DNA from: an uncultured Atopobium sp.
GTDB lineage: Bacteria > Actinomycetota > Coriobacteriia > Coriobacteriales > Atopobiaceae
Direction of reading: 5' to 3'
Assembly (NCBI GenBank): GCA_938036925.1
Contig: CALHVU010000059.1
Span: 41,544-105,543, forward strand
Length of the DNA: 64,000 nucleotides
In this document: positions 35,653-44,339 of the stretch, one piece after another
How positions within the stretch are numbered: the stretch's first letter is position 1
Layout of the letters: the number at the start of each line of letters is the position of its first letter
Made by a program: the position numbers and the translations under genes
Notes under the pieces: model-generated
The model's database searches: none
Told to the model about the DNA's origin: nothing
Seen by the model: the letters and a program-made list of their open reading frames with translations, nothing else

Positions 35653-36936
35653 TTACTTAAGCAGCTGGGTATAGGAAGAACCGTTGTCGGTCTTAACCAT
35701 GTTGAATGCAAATGCATCGTACTCGTCAGGGTTGCCAAGACGGTTGGTAATGTTGGACTCAGTCTGGCCATCGCCTGCGATGAACTCAACGTTGAGGTTG
35801 AGCAGTGGAGCATACTTCTTGAGCAGTGGTACATAGGTTGAACCAAGGAAGTTGTCGCCAGAGTTGTAGGTGTTGAGCCAAACCTTCTTCTCTGGGTGCT
35901 TGTCTGCGCTCAGCTGCTTAGAAGCCTCTGGATAAGTAGTGGTTGCGTCAAGGTTGTCCTTGTAGTTCTCAGCGGTAACTGCAAGGTTGAGAGCGTAGTA
36001 AGAACGCTGCTCTGCAACATACTTGTAGTCCTTGGAGTCAATCTTGTTGCCAGCATCGTCTGCGGACTCAATGCCGGTGTTGATATCAGCGCCGTCAAGA
36101 GCGTTGCGGAGCAGACGGAGAGTCAGGTAAGCCTGAACATCTGGGTGCTGGGAAATGGTGCCTGCATAGCCGTCAGCAATAGCTGCAACAGCGTCAGAGT
36201 TAGCGTCGTAACCAAAGGTTGGGACCTTCTGAGCCTTTGACCATGCATTGAAGATGGACATGCCCATACCGTCGTTGTTAGAAACAACAACATCAATCTG
36301 ATCGCCGAAGGAAGAAGACCAAGCAGCAATTGCGTTACCAGCGGTTGCAGCATCCCATGTTGCACCAGCGGTGTTCTTCATCTCCTGAGAAGCAAGCTCA
36401 CGGATGGTATAGGACTTGCCGCCGACCTCAAGCTTGCCGTCCTGAACAACAGAAGCGGAGCCATCGGTGTTGGTGCCTACTGGATCGGAAATAATCTTGC
36501 CGTCCTTCTCGATGCCAGTACCAAGTGCCTTACGGACACCACGAGTACGAGCGATAGAGTCGTTGTGACCAATGTCACCAATTGCAAGAACGTAACCAAT
36601 AATGCCGTCCTTGTTGCGATCAAGCTCAGCTGCGTGAGCCTTGATGTAATCAAGAACCATCTGGCCCTGGAGCTCTGCACCCTGAACTGCATCAAAGCCA
36701 ACGTAATAAGTGTCTTTGTTGAAGTTAAGAGTGTTTGTATCAAGCTCACCAGTGGAGCTGTTGGAAGGCTGGCGGTTAAAGAAGACAACAGGCTTATCCT
36801 TGTTCTCTACCTTTGCATCTTTAGCGCCTTCCTCTTTTTTCTCGCTAGGTGCGCAAGCTGCAAGAACGCTAGATCCACCAACGCTAAGAACGCCTAGACC
36901 ACAGAACTTTAGAAAACTGCGACGAGACACATCCAT
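35653..36936 (-). CDS. mglB: Sugar-binding lipoprotein of the mgl ABC transporter, Tat-type signal
   Basis: Extracytoplasmic galactose/glucose-type binding protein of 427 residues. The signal MDVSRRSFLKFCGLG has a twin-arginine motif (SRRSFLK, R5-R6) and a lipobox LAAC at C28, so it is predicted to be a Tat-exported lipoprotein. Body motifs DAVQGAELQGQMVLDYIKAH and VVSNNDGMGMSIFNAW fit the periplasmic-binding family, the latter near the MglB calcium/sugar region. The ATG at 36934-36936 has GAAAGG 8 nt upstream; an earlier ATG includes that site. It is preceded by a promoter and operator-like site 3. Confidence 0.9.
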   Translation of the reverse strand: MDVSRRSFLKFCGLGVLSVGGSSVLAACAPSEKKEEGAKDAKVENKDKPVVFFNRQPSNSSTGELDTNTLNFNKDTYYVGFDAVQGAELQGQMVLDYIKAHAAELDRNKDGIIGYVLAIGDIGHNDSIARTRGVRKALGTGIEKDGKIISDPVGTNTDGSASVVQDGKLEVGGKSYTIRELASQEMKNTAGATWDAATAGNAIAAWSSSFGDQIDVVVSNNDGMGMSIFNAWSKAQKVPTFGYDANSDAVAAIADGYAGTISQHPDVQAYLTLRLLRNALDGADINTGIESADDAGNKIDSKDYKYVAEQRSYYALNLAVTAENYKDNLDATTTYPEASKQLSADKHPEKKVWLNTYNSGDNFLGSTYVPLLKKYAPLLNLNVEFIAGDGQTESNITNRLGNPDEYDAFAFNMVKTDNGSSYTQLLK

Positions 36937-36956
36937 AGTAGTGACCTTTCTCATTT

Positions 36957-36975
36957 GTTATGCCTTTTGCATAAC
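36957..36975 (-). promoter_or_regulatory. Hairpin in mglB leader
   Basis: GTTATGC and GCATAAC are perfect 7-bp inverted repeats with a 5-nt loop, 20-38 nt upstream of the mglB start. They could be an mRNA-stabilising leader hairpin or a protein-binding palindrome. Confidence 0.45.
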
Positions 36976-36982
36976 ACTGACC

Positions 36983-37000
36983 TTAATGAGTACGTTAACA
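36983..37000. promoter_or_regulatory. Operator-like site 3 (mgl operon)
   Basis: TTAATGAGTACGTTAACA repeats sites 1 and 2 beside the gal genes. TTAA ends are inverted. It sits 6 nt downstream of the -10 of the mglB promoter, where a bound repressor would block initiation. Confidence 0.65.
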
Positions 37001-37006
37001 AATCTC

Positions 37007-37035
37007 ATCACAGCTCTTTGTGAGATGTCGCTCAA
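37007..37035 (-). promoter_or_regulatory. Candidate mglB promoter
   Basis: On the minus strand TTGAGC (37035-37030) and TGTGAT (37012-37007) are 17 bp apart, each 4/6 to consensus. Operator-like site 3 follows immediately. Confidence 0.45.
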
Positions 37036-37213
37036 CGGTTGCAGAAATACCGTAAGCGTTATGTTTTGTACCTTTTACGGTGTCAATTTTGAAGTTTTTG
37101 AGGATAAATAAAGAAAAATCGGTCAAATGACCAAATTGTCGAGAAAAACGTCCTCTTCAAATTTGTGAATAAAAATCTGCCTAATGCGAGAAAAGCAGAA
37201 CGGTTCTTTAAAC
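37013..37213. other. Gene-free region between mglB promoter and tRNA-Asn
   Basis: No gene is seen. It contains two CGAGAAAA sequences (37139 and 37187 areas), a palindrome GGTCA-AA-TGACC (37121-37132) and the second GAACCGTTC copy (37198-37206, reading AAAGAACCGTTC on the minus strand). Confidence 0.5.
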
Positions 37214-37240
37214 AAAAAAGACCAGGCATTGCCTGGTCTT
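37214..37240 (-). terminator. Intrinsic terminator after tRNA-Asn
   Basis: On the minus strand GACCAGGC pairs with GCCTGGTC (3-nt loop), followed by six Ts (37219-37214), 9 nt past the tRNA CCA end. Confidence 0.92.
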
Positions 37241-37248
37241 GAAAATTC

Positions 37249-37323
37249 TGGCTCCCCGAGCAGGATTTGAACCTGCGACACGCTGATTAACAGTCAGCTG
37301 CGCTACCGCTGCGCCATCGGGGA
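37249..37323 (-). tRNA. tRNA-Asn (GTT)
   Basis: A complete cloverleaf. The acceptor TCCCCGA pairs with TCGGGGA, the D-loop has AGCGGTAGC, the anticodon loop CTGTTAA gives anticodon GTT (Asn) and the T-arm is CAGGTTCAAATCCTG. G is at the discriminator position and CCA is encoded (37251-37249). It lies downstream of rpoD with its own terminator. Confidence 0.97.
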
Positions 37324-37444
37324 ATATGTGTGCTTCTCAGCGGTGTTTAAGTATAGAGAGACATTCCAAACCATGCAAGCATTATTTAGAAAAAATTTAT
37401 TCAAATTCCTCTTGCACAATCTTCCGCATACCTAAACCAAGAAG

Positions 37445-38812
37445 CTACTCCTCCATGTAGTCCTTAAGACGACCGGACCTAGAAGGATGACGAAGCTTTG
37501 CCAAGGTCTTGGACTCAATCTGACGAATACGCTCACGCGTAACGCCAAACTCCTTGCCTACCTCTTCAAGGGTACGAGGATGACCGTCCTCAAGACCAAA
37601 GCGGAACTTAATAACCTTACGCTCACGATCAGCAAGGCCGTCAAGAACCTGCTCAAGCTGCTCACGAAGCATTGAATCAGAAGCTGCATCTGGTGGAGCA
37701 ACAGCTGAAGAGTCCTCGATAAAGTCTCCAAGCTGTGAATCTTCTTCTTCACCAATAGGCGTCTCAAGAGAGACAGGCTCCTGGCTAATCTTCTGAATCT
37801 CGCGAACGCGATCAGGAGACATACCCATTTCTGCGCCAATCTCTTCTGGGGTAGGATCTCTACCAAGATCTTGCAGAAGCTGACGCTGAACACGGATCAG
37901 CTTGTTGATTGTCTCTACCATGTGGACAGGAATACGAATGGTACGTGCCTGGTCTGCAATAGCGCGGGTAATTGCCTGACGAATCCACCAGGTAGCATAC
38001 GTTGAGAACTTAAAGCCCTTGGTGTAATCGAACTTCTCGACAGCGCGAATAAGGCCCAGGTTACCTTCCTGGATAAGGTCAAGGAACAGCATACCGCGGC
38101 CAACATAGCGCTTTGCAATCGAGACAACAAGACGAAGGTTTGCAGAAATAAGCTGCTGCTTAGCGTCAAGTCCTACAGACTCAATACGCATAAGGCGGCG
38201 CTGCTCTGCGCGGTTAAGCTCGATGAGGCCATCCTCAAAGTCCTCCAGCTTCTGAGAAGCTGCAGTACCTGCCTCAATCTTCATAGCAAGGTGAACCTCT
38301 TCTGATGCAGTAAGCAGGTCAACCTTACCAATCTCTTTAAGATACATGCGGACAGGATCGCCAGTAAGCATAACCGTAGTGGTATCTGAACGGCGAGCAC
38401 GAGCGCGAGAAGAACGTTTTGGCTTGGAGACTTTTGCCTTAGAAACAGAGCGGAGAGCCTCTTTGACCTCGCGAGCCTCATTTACGGCATCAAAATCTTC
38501 ATCATCTTCATCATCAAAATCGGATGAGTCATCCAAGTCATCATCGGATGAAAAATCGTCCTCTACGGCGTCATCTTCAATGGCGAAAGAAACGGTTGCT
38601 TCAGATGCGGTAGTAATCTCAACACCTTTAACGCGCAGCGAATCATACAGGTCAGAAAGCTCATCATCGTTAACGTCAACGTCACGAATGGCAACCTGAA
38701 TATCGTCTTCGCTGATACTACCGTTAGACTTTGAAGAACTTACCAGATCATCAACAATTTTAGTAAGCTCATCTGAGAGTTTGACCTCGTCATTTGCCTT
38801 TTTTGCAGCCAC
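37445..38812 (-). CDS. rpoD: Primary RNA polymerase sigma factor RpoD/SigA
   Basis: Housekeeping sigma-70 factor of 455 residues. A highly acidic N-terminal part (about 80-112, Asp/Glu/Ser-rich) and a basic stretch (about 124-146, [20 protein letters not shown]) precede regions 1.2-4. Region 2 carries [20 protein letters not shown] and [17 protein letters not shown]. Region 4 ends with [20 protein letters not shown]. The start is GTG with AAAGGATATTT upstream. A TATAAA -10 candidate lies at 38843-38848. It follows dnaG, a dnaG-rpoD macromolecular synthesis pair. Confidence 0.96.
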   Translation of the reverse strand: MAAKKANDEVKLSDELTKIVDDLVSSSKSNGSISEDDIQVAIRDVDVNDDELSDLYDSLRVKGVEITTASEATVSFAIEDDAVEDDFSSDDDLDDSSDFDDEDDEDFDAVNEAREVKEALRSVSKAKVSKPKRSSRARARRSDTTTVMLTGDPVRMYLKEIGKVDLLTASEEVHLAMKIEAGTAASQKLEDFEDGLIELNRAEQRRLMRIESVGLDAKQQLISANLRLVVSIAKRYVGRGMLFLDLIQEGNLGLIRAVEKFDYTKGFKFSTYATWWIRQAITRAIADQARTIRIPVHMVETINKLIRVQRQLLQDLGRDPTPEEIGAEMGMSPDRVREIQKISQEPVSLETPIGEEEDSQLGDFIEDSSAVAPPDAASDSMLREQLEQVLDGLADRERKVIKFRFGLEDGHPRTLEEVGKEFGVTRERIRQIESKTLAKLRHPSRSGRLKDYMEE

Positions 38813-38874
38813 AAATATCCTTTCGATAGATTAGCGCAAATCTTTATACCCAAAAGTTTCTCTACCTAATCAAA

Positions 38875-38927
38875 CTACTCATTTTAATTTATAAAAAATT
38901 AGATGAGTAGCATCCTCATAAAATGAG
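38875..38927. repeat. Clustered TACTCAT/ATGAGTA inverted repeats between dnaG and rpoD
   Basis: CTACTCAT (38875-38882) and ATGAGTAG (38903-38910) are perfect 8-bp inverted repeats around an AT-rich centre. CTCAT (38915-38919) and ATGAG (38923-38927) add a second hairpin followed on the plus strand by TATTTTT. The minus strand also has a U-tract (CTAATTTTTT), so part may terminate dnaG. It lies just upstream of the probable rpoD promoter. Confidence 0.5.
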
Positions 38928-38932
38928 TATTT

Positions 38933-40915
38933 TTATTGCCCTGAAGTAAGCCTCTTACCTAACTCCAGCGCTCGTGTCTGAAGTGCTTGTGCGGCGGCAA
39001 GCTGCTCTTCTGCCAGAGTTCCGTCAGAAGACTCCCCTGCATAAGAACTGGAACGCAAATTAGAACGAATTTCTCGCAATTTGCGCTGCACCGAGTAGTA
39101 GTCAACAGTGTCAACAATAAACTCAAGTGAGCGGCGTGTATCGGAGTTGCCCTCAGATATCACGCGACCAGACGAAAGAATAGCTGCCGCATTTGGTTCG
39201 ACAGCCGCAGCTGCAGCAACTACCTGCGCTGGTGTAGCGCCCTCTGGAGTAGCAAGCATTGCCCATGCCATGGTTTGATGGCGAGCATCAGCCCACACAA
39301 AGTCTGCAATACGGTCTTGATACTCTCGCACCAAGGACAGATTTGTTGCCATAGCGCTTAAAAGTTCAAGTTCTGAGTTGACCTGTCTGCGGTCTTCTGC
39401 GGAAAGTCCCTGCGAACCGTGCGAAACATAAGCATCAGTAGAGACACCATACGAAGATGGATCGTCATATGGCGGAACCTCATCATACGGTGGGACATCA
39501 TCGTATGAAGGACCGTCAGTATACGTTGAAGTCTTGGAAGTTGAGTTGTACGAAGAGTTGGCCGCACTCTTCTGAGGCTGTTTGTGCGCCGCCTTTGAAG
39601 TGCGAGAATCAAACGTATCATCTTGAATAGGCGCAGCTTTAATTGCGCGCTTTGCTTCCTCAACATCAATATGAAGCAGGTCTGACACACGAAGTGCATA
39701 CTCGCTCAGAAGCACCGATGTCTTGAGTGGAGCCAATAAGGACGCTAAAGCTTCAAGCGCCTTGACTCGGCCACCAGGCACGGATAAGTCAAACTGCGCG
39801 GTTGTGGCATCAAAGACAAAGTCCATGAGTGGACGAGCGGAGTCTAAGATAGGACGCAGTTTGTCTGCACCAGACTCGGCGAGAAACTCCATGGGGTCCT
39901 GATTATTTGGCAAAACAACGCAAAGAAACGCAGCGGTTGTTTTATCGATAAATTTAATGGCGCGAGCAGCAGCGTGTTGACCTGCGGCATCACCATCAAA
40001 CATGCAAATAATTTTGCGCGCACGCTGGCGATCAATAAGCTTGACGTGCTCAGACGTAAATGCGGTACCAAGAGCTGCCACAGTGTTAGTAAAACCAGCC
40101 TCGTGCATGGCAATAACATCTGTGTAGCCCTCGCAAATAATGGCCTCAGACTGAGCTGCAATAGTCTCTTTTGCCACGTCGTAGGCAAAGAGGTGTTTAC
40201 CTTTATTAAAGACGGAAGTGTCCCTGGTGTTTAGATACTTGGGAGCATTTTCTACCTTTTTAGTAATTCGGCCACCAAAAGCAATGGTTCTGCCCTGCTC
40301 GTCGTGGATAGGAAACATCACTCGATCATAGAACCAGTCGCTGATGCGACCATTGCGCTCAATGGCAAGGTTGGCAGCAATCATCTCTTGTGTGGTATAG
40401 CCACATTTGCGCAAGTGCGCCACAAGTGCGCCTCTACCAGGGGCGTATCCCAGCTTCCAGCGCTTACAGACAGCTGCTCCAAATCCACGACCAGAAAGAT
40501 ATGCACGCGCCGCCTCAGGACCTTCTCCCCTTCCACGCATAAGCATGGAGTGGAAGTAATTCTCGGCCTCGGTAAGGCACTCAATTAAGCGATTCTTGCG
40601 GGGGCCCTTAGAAACATGAGCCTCTTCAGAAAGCGTAATGCCTGCTTTATCAGCAAGATATCTAATGGCATCGGGAAAATCCAGATTTTCTCGCTTCATG
40701 ACATAGCTGAAGACGTCTCCGCCTTCGGAGCAAGCGCCAAAGCAGTGCCAAAGACCCGTGGAAGGGTTTATCTTAAATGAGGGGCTTTTTTCTTGGTGGA
40801 AGGGACAACATCCCCAATAGTCCTGACCTCGAGGTTTAAGCTCAACTGTCTCGGAAACAAGCGTAACAAAGTCCGTTGCCTGTCGTACACGCTCTTTATC
40901 TTCATCAGTTATCAT
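38933..40915 (-). CDS. dnaG: DNA primase DnaG
   Basis: Synthesises RNA primers at replication forks. It has 660 residues from the ATG at 40913-40915, with GGAGG 6 nt upstream; an upstream GTG would include that site. The N-terminal CHC2 zinc finger uses C37, H40, C58 and C62. TOPRIM motifs are EGYTDVIAMH and MFDGDAAGQHAA. A Tyr/Pro/Asp-rich low-complexity linker (YDDVPPYDEVPPYDDPSSYG) precedes the C-terminal helicase-binding domain, which is unusual. The start lies 11 nt inside the end of ribF. Confidence 0.94.
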   Translation of the reverse strand: MITDEDKERVRQATDFVTLVSETVELKPRGQDYWGCCPFHQEKSPSFKINPSTGLWHCFGACSEGGDVFSYVMKRENLDFPDAIRYLADKAGITLSEEAHVSKGPRKNRLIECLTEAENYFHSMLMRGRGEGPEAARAYLSGRGFGAAVCKRWKLGYAPGRGALVAHLRKCGYTTQEMIAANLAIERNGRISDWFYDRVMFPIHDEQGRTIAFGGRITKKVENAPKYLNTRDTSVFNKGKHLFAYDVAKETIAAQSEAIICEGYTDVIAMHEAGFTNTVAALGTAFTSEHVKLIDRQRARKIICMFDGDAAGQHAAARAIKFIDKTTAAFLCVVLPNNQDPMEFLAESGADKLRPILDSARPLMDFVFDATTAQFDLSVPGGRVKALEALASLLAPLKTSVLLSEYALRVSDLLHIDVEEAKRAIKAAPIQDDTFDSRTSKAAHKQPQKSAANSSYNSTSKTSTYTDGPSYDDVPPYDEVPPYDDPSSYGVSTDAYVSHGSQGLSAEDRRQVNSELELLSAMATNLSLVREYQDRIADFVWADARHQTMAWAMLATPEGATPAQVVAAAAAVEPNAAAILSSGRVISEGNSDTRRSLEFIVDTVDYYSVQRKLREIRSNLRSSSYAGESSDGTLAEEQLAAAQALQTRALELGKRLTSGQ

Positions 40916-41942
40916 CTTCCACCTCCCCACTTTCTAAGTTATATGAAGTCGTACCCAGATTCTGGGCTACCCAATCTATATTTCCACGAACGGCTTGCTT
41001 GAGGTCTTCAAGCGAATCAAATTTTTTAGATTCCCTCAGTCTCTTCACAAATACCGTCTGAACCTCTGAATCATATAAGTAACCGCTAAAACCTAGAAGA
41101 TTAGCCTCAAGCAAAGGTCCTGTTTGAGACTCAAATGAAGGAGCTTTTCCCACATTAACCGCAGCGGGCCAAGCTGTTGAGCCATGGACCACATAGCACG
41201 CATACACGCCGTCTTGAGGAATGCAATCATGCAGGTCAAGTGCAACATTTGCCGTAGGAAAACCAAAGCCAGTGCCCTGACCACGACCATGCTTGACCAC
41301 ACCGCTTAAAAAGTGCCAGCGGCCCAACAGGCTTGCCGCCTCCTCAACTTTGCCCTGCTCAAGCAAGCCCCTAATACGAGTAGCAGAGATTTTCTGTCCA
41401 CCCGAACAAAAGAGCTCATGGGCGTGAACTTCAAAGCCATGCTTATGCCCAAGCGAGGTAAGCAACGCGCTTCCTTCAGCTCCTTGTGCGCCCAAACCAA
41501 AGTCAGAACCCACATGAACGGACACGGCCGAGACACTTGGAAGCAACTGATCCTCAACGTATTGCGTAGCACTCAATGCCGCAAACTCGCGGGTAAAGTG
41601 ATGCACCAGAATGCCGTCCACTCCCCATGCAGCAAGCGCGCGAAGCCTGTCTTCTCCCGAAAGTAATCGTCGAGGAGAGCCATCAAACAACACCTCAACA
41701 GGATCGGGCAGAAATGTCACAGCAACAAGTGGCACATTGCGAGCCGCAGCGTCTTTCTTTGCGCTGGCGAGAAGACCCTGGTGGCCCTCATGAAGACCAT
41801 CAAAGACACCAAGCACGCACACGCAAGGCTGCCTGTAGCAGTCAGAACGCAGTGTATAGAAGTCAGCATCACCAAGCTCACGTGGAGCCGGCAACTCACT
41901 TCCATACAAAACGGATTGTACTATGCGTTCTACCTTGTTCAA
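40905..41942 (-). CDS. ribF: Bifunctional riboflavin kinase / FAD synthetase
   Basis: Converts riboflavin to FMN and then FAD. It has 345 residues. The N-terminal nucleotidyltransferase has GVFDGLHEGH (45-54) and TRIRGLLEQG. The C-terminal riboflavin kinase has GRGQGTGFGFPTANV and later GVYACYV. The start is probably TTG (41940-41942), with AAGGA 6 nt upstream. It sits between truB (9 nt) and dnaG (overlap). Confidence 0.94.
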   Translation of the reverse strand: MNKVERIVQSVLYGSELPAPRELGDADFYTLRSDCYRQPCVCVLGVFDGLHEGHQGLLASAKKDAAARNVPLVAVTFLPDPVEVLFDGSPRRLLSGEDRLRALAAWGVDGILVHHFTREFAALSATQYVEDQLLPSVSAVSVHVGSDFGLGAQGAEGSALLTSLGHKHGFEVHAHELFCSGGQKISATRIRGLLEQGKVEEAASLLGRWHFLSGVVKHGRGQGTGFGFPTANVALDLHDCIPQDGVYACYVVHGSTAWPAAVNVGKAPSFESQTGPLLEANLLGFSGYLYDSEVQTVFVKRLRESKKFDSLEDLKQAVRGNIDWVAQNLGTTSYNLESGEVEDDN

Positions 41943-41951
41943 CGTGCATCC

Positions 41952-42893
41952 TTACTTACACAAAATACCTTGAGAGAAGTTTGTCTGGCAGACAAGGCAG
42001 GAGCCCTGCCTTGTCCAAATTCCTACAAGAGCATCATTCCACACAAGGCTGACCAGCGAGTTATGAGCAACCTCAGAGAGATCTTCTGGAATACCAAAAC
42101 GTTTTCCAACCTCAACACACTTGTATTCTGCTGCAGTCAACCTGTGCACAGGGTATCCCAGAACCTCAGTTGGATTGAGGCGTTTATCTTCAAGCACCTG
42201 AGCTGGGCTTTGTTCAAGCTCTTCTAATAAAGCGCAGCTCCCAAGTGTGATTGGACCAGAGAACGTCCTTCTCAGGCCACTAATATGAGCCTCTGTTCCA
42301 AGAGACTGACCAAGGTCTCGAGCAAGACTTCTAATGTAGGTGCCTTTTGAAACGTCAAACGCAACCGTCCATACCAGTGATTCATCCGTAGTAGAAGGTT
42401 TGCGCACTGCCAAAAGCGTAGCGTCGTAAATAGAGACTCTACGAGCCGCAAGCTCTGGCGTCTTACCTTCACGAACAAGCTGATAAGCGCGTTTGCCATC
42501 AACTGAGATTGCAGAAACTGCAGGTGGAAGCTGGTCTACAGTACCCACCAGCTTTGCGCATGCAGCGCGAGCAAACTCTTCCTCACGCAACTCCGCTGAG
42601 ACAGGTGCCGTGGCCACAATCTCACCGTCTGCATCATCGGTTGAGGTACGAGCGCCAAACGAAATGTCGGCTACATACCCCTTTCGGTCAAGCGTCAGAA
42701 GGCCCAAAAGCTTTGTAGCAAGTCCAATGCCCACTACCAGCACGCCACTTGCATTAGGATCCAAAGTACCTGCGTGTCCCACGCGTTTCTCGCCAAAAGC
42801 ACGGCGAACGCGAGAAACCACGTCATGGCTGGTCAACCCAAGCTGCTTGTCAACAGCAATAAGTGCGTTAATTCCACTAGCTCCTCGCTTCAC
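41952..42893 (-). CDS. truB: tRNA pseudouridine-55 synthase TruB
   Basis: Makes pseudouridine 55 in the T-loop of tRNAs. It has 313 residues. The catalytic Asp45 is in VGHAGTLDPNASGVLVVGIG. YQLVREGKTPELAARRVSIY and GTYIRSLARDLGQSLG are conserved. The C-terminal part resembles a short PUA-like domain. The GTG start directly abuts the nrnA stop (TAG-GTG) with AAGGAG upstream. Confidence 0.95.
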   Translation of the reverse strand: MKRGASGINALIAVDKQLGLTSHDVVSRVRRAFGEKRVGHAGTLDPNASGVLVVGIGLATKLLGLLTLDRKGYVADISFGARTSTDDADGEIVATAPVSAELREEEFARAACAKLVGTVDQLPPAVSAISVDGKRAYQLVREGKTPELAARRVSIYDATLLAVRKPSTTDESLVWTVAFDVSKGTYIRSLARDLGQSLGTEAHISGLRRTFSGPITLGSCALLEELEQSPAQVLEDKRLNPTEVLGYPVHRLTAAEYKCVEVGKRFGIPEDLSEVAHNSLVSLVWNDALVGIWTRQGSCLVCQTNFSQGILCK

Positions 42894-43913
42894 CTATGAC
42901 TCCTTGTTAAGGGCGAGAAGATCAATGAGCAGCGGGACTATCTGGGTAAACACATCGTCAATGGTGCCTTCAGCGGTAAAGCCTGCAGCGGCAGTGTGTC
43001 CGCCGCCACCCATTTGACGAGCTACGCCAGAAATATCTAGCTGAGATTTGGAACGCAGATTGCCGCGAACTTTTCCGCCGTCAACCTCTTTGAGGAAGAG
43101 GGCAATTTCAGTTCCCTCAACACAGCGCACAACATCTACCAGGCCATCCATCTCTGATAGAGGAACACCTGATGCAGAAAGATCTGCGGTAGTAACGTAG
43201 CTATAGGCAACACGGCCCTCACCAAAGGTACGAATACGACCCATAACCTTTGCAGCAAGATGAAGATAGGCCAAGCGATCACTCTGGTAGACATGGAGTG
43301 CAATCTGAGATGGAGAAGCGCCTGCTTCTACCAGCAAACTTGCTACCTCAAAAGCCTCGCCATCAGCGTTTTGGTACTGGAAACGGCCAGTATCAGTTAC
43401 CAGCGCACACATAAGACATTGTGCCTCTGATGGAACAAGCTCTGCGCCTAAATGACAGGCAAACTCGGTGATAATGACGCCAGTTGCCGCCGCATCAGGA
43501 CGCACAAGTCCTGCATTCCAATACTCGTTGTTATAAGGGTGATGGTCAAGCACTGCTACCGTCTTGGAGCGCTCCATCAGCGCTTCTGCATCAGCCAAAC
43601 GACCTGCAGTAGAAAGATCTACGCAGATAAAAAGATCTGGAGTTCCCTCGTACTTATTTGCAGGTACAAAGCTCTCAGTACCAGCAAGAAACTTGTATAT
43701 ACGTGGTACTTCTCCATCAGCATCTGCCAAAAGATTAGTGACAGTTTTGCTAGGCCATCTTCTCTGAATAATGGAAGAAAGTGCTAATCCAGAGCCAATC
43801 GCATCTCCATCAGGAGAAGTATGCGCGCAAACAACGATTGACGAGGCCTGCTCAATCAGAGCTATAACCTCGTCAAACTCTGGACGACTGACTTTTGTAT
43901 TCAGTGACGTCAC
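42894..43913 (-). CDS. nrnA: DHH-family phosphoesterase, NrnA-like (nanoRNase / pAp phosphatase)
   Basis: Degrades 2-5-nt RNAs and/or pAp; some relatives act on cyclic dinucleotide products. It has 339 residues from the GTG at 43911-43913, with GGAGG 9 nt upstream and 4 nt after the rbfA stop. Motifs are HTSPDGDAIGSG (H31, D35, D37), VLDHHPYNNEYW and the DHHA1 motif RQMGGGGHTAAAGF. The place between rbfA and truB is standard in Gram-positives. Confidence 0.92.
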   Translation of the reverse strand: MTSLNTKVSRPEFDEVIALIEQASSIVVCAHTSPDGDAIGSGLALSSIIQRRWPSKTVTNLLADADGEVPRIYKFLAGTESFVPANKYEGTPDLFICVDLSTAGRLADAEALMERSKTVAVLDHHPYNNEYWNAGLVRPDAAATGVIITEFACHLGAELVPSEAQCLMCALVTDTGRFQYQNADGEAFEVASLLVEAGASPSQIALHVYQSDRLAYLHLAAKVMGRIRTFGEGRVAYSYVTTADLSASGVPLSEMDGLVDVVRCVEGTEIALFLKEVDGGKVRGNLRSKSQLDISGVARQMGGGGHTAAAGFTAEGTIDDVFTQIVPLLIDLLALNKES

Positions 43914-43917
43914 GTAC

Positions 43918-44328
43918 TTACGCCTCCTCGTCAGATTTCTCTTCATCAGAAGCTAAAGGGTATCCAAACTCGTCTTTCTCAACACCAAGCGTTGGTGGAA
44001 CAACCTCAAGGGCTTGAGCAATACGCTCAGCCTCATCGGTAGTAGTATCAATTTTGAAATCAAGCTCAGGGGTTACACGCCAGTTCAGCGCGTGGCCCAA
44101 AAGCGAGCGAATCCTACCCTTAGCACGCTTAAGAGCTGCAAGGACCTTATCGTAGCGATCAGGCTCACAGCTTACATAGGCACGCATAAAGGACTTATCA
44201 ACCGAGACCTCGCAGCTTGTGACAGTCACAAGCTGGAGATCAGGGTCGGAAATTTCAAACAAAAGGATCCAGCTGAGCTTTTCTCGAGCAATCTCATTAG
44301 TACGACGAGAAAACTGATTCTGTTTCAT
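43918..44328 (-). CDS. rbfA: Ribosome-binding factor A
   Basis: Cold-shock and 30S assembly factor acting on the 16S 5' helix. It has 136 residues with a type-II KH fold. RRTNEIAREKLSWILLFEIS, SVDKSFMRAYVSC and LNWRVTPELDFKIDTTTDEA are the family blocks. An acidic tail (about 118-136) is present. AAGGGACAGC precedes the ATG. It follows infB by 11 nt. Confidence 0.95.
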   Translation of the reverse strand: MKQNQFSRRTNEIAREKLSWILLFEISDPDLQLVTVTSCEVSVDKSFMRAYVSCEPDRYDKVLAALKRAKGRIRSLLGHALNWRVTPELDFKIDTTTDEAERIAQALEVVPPTLGVEKDEFGYPLASDEEKSDEEA

Positions 44329-44339
44329 GCTGTCCCTTC

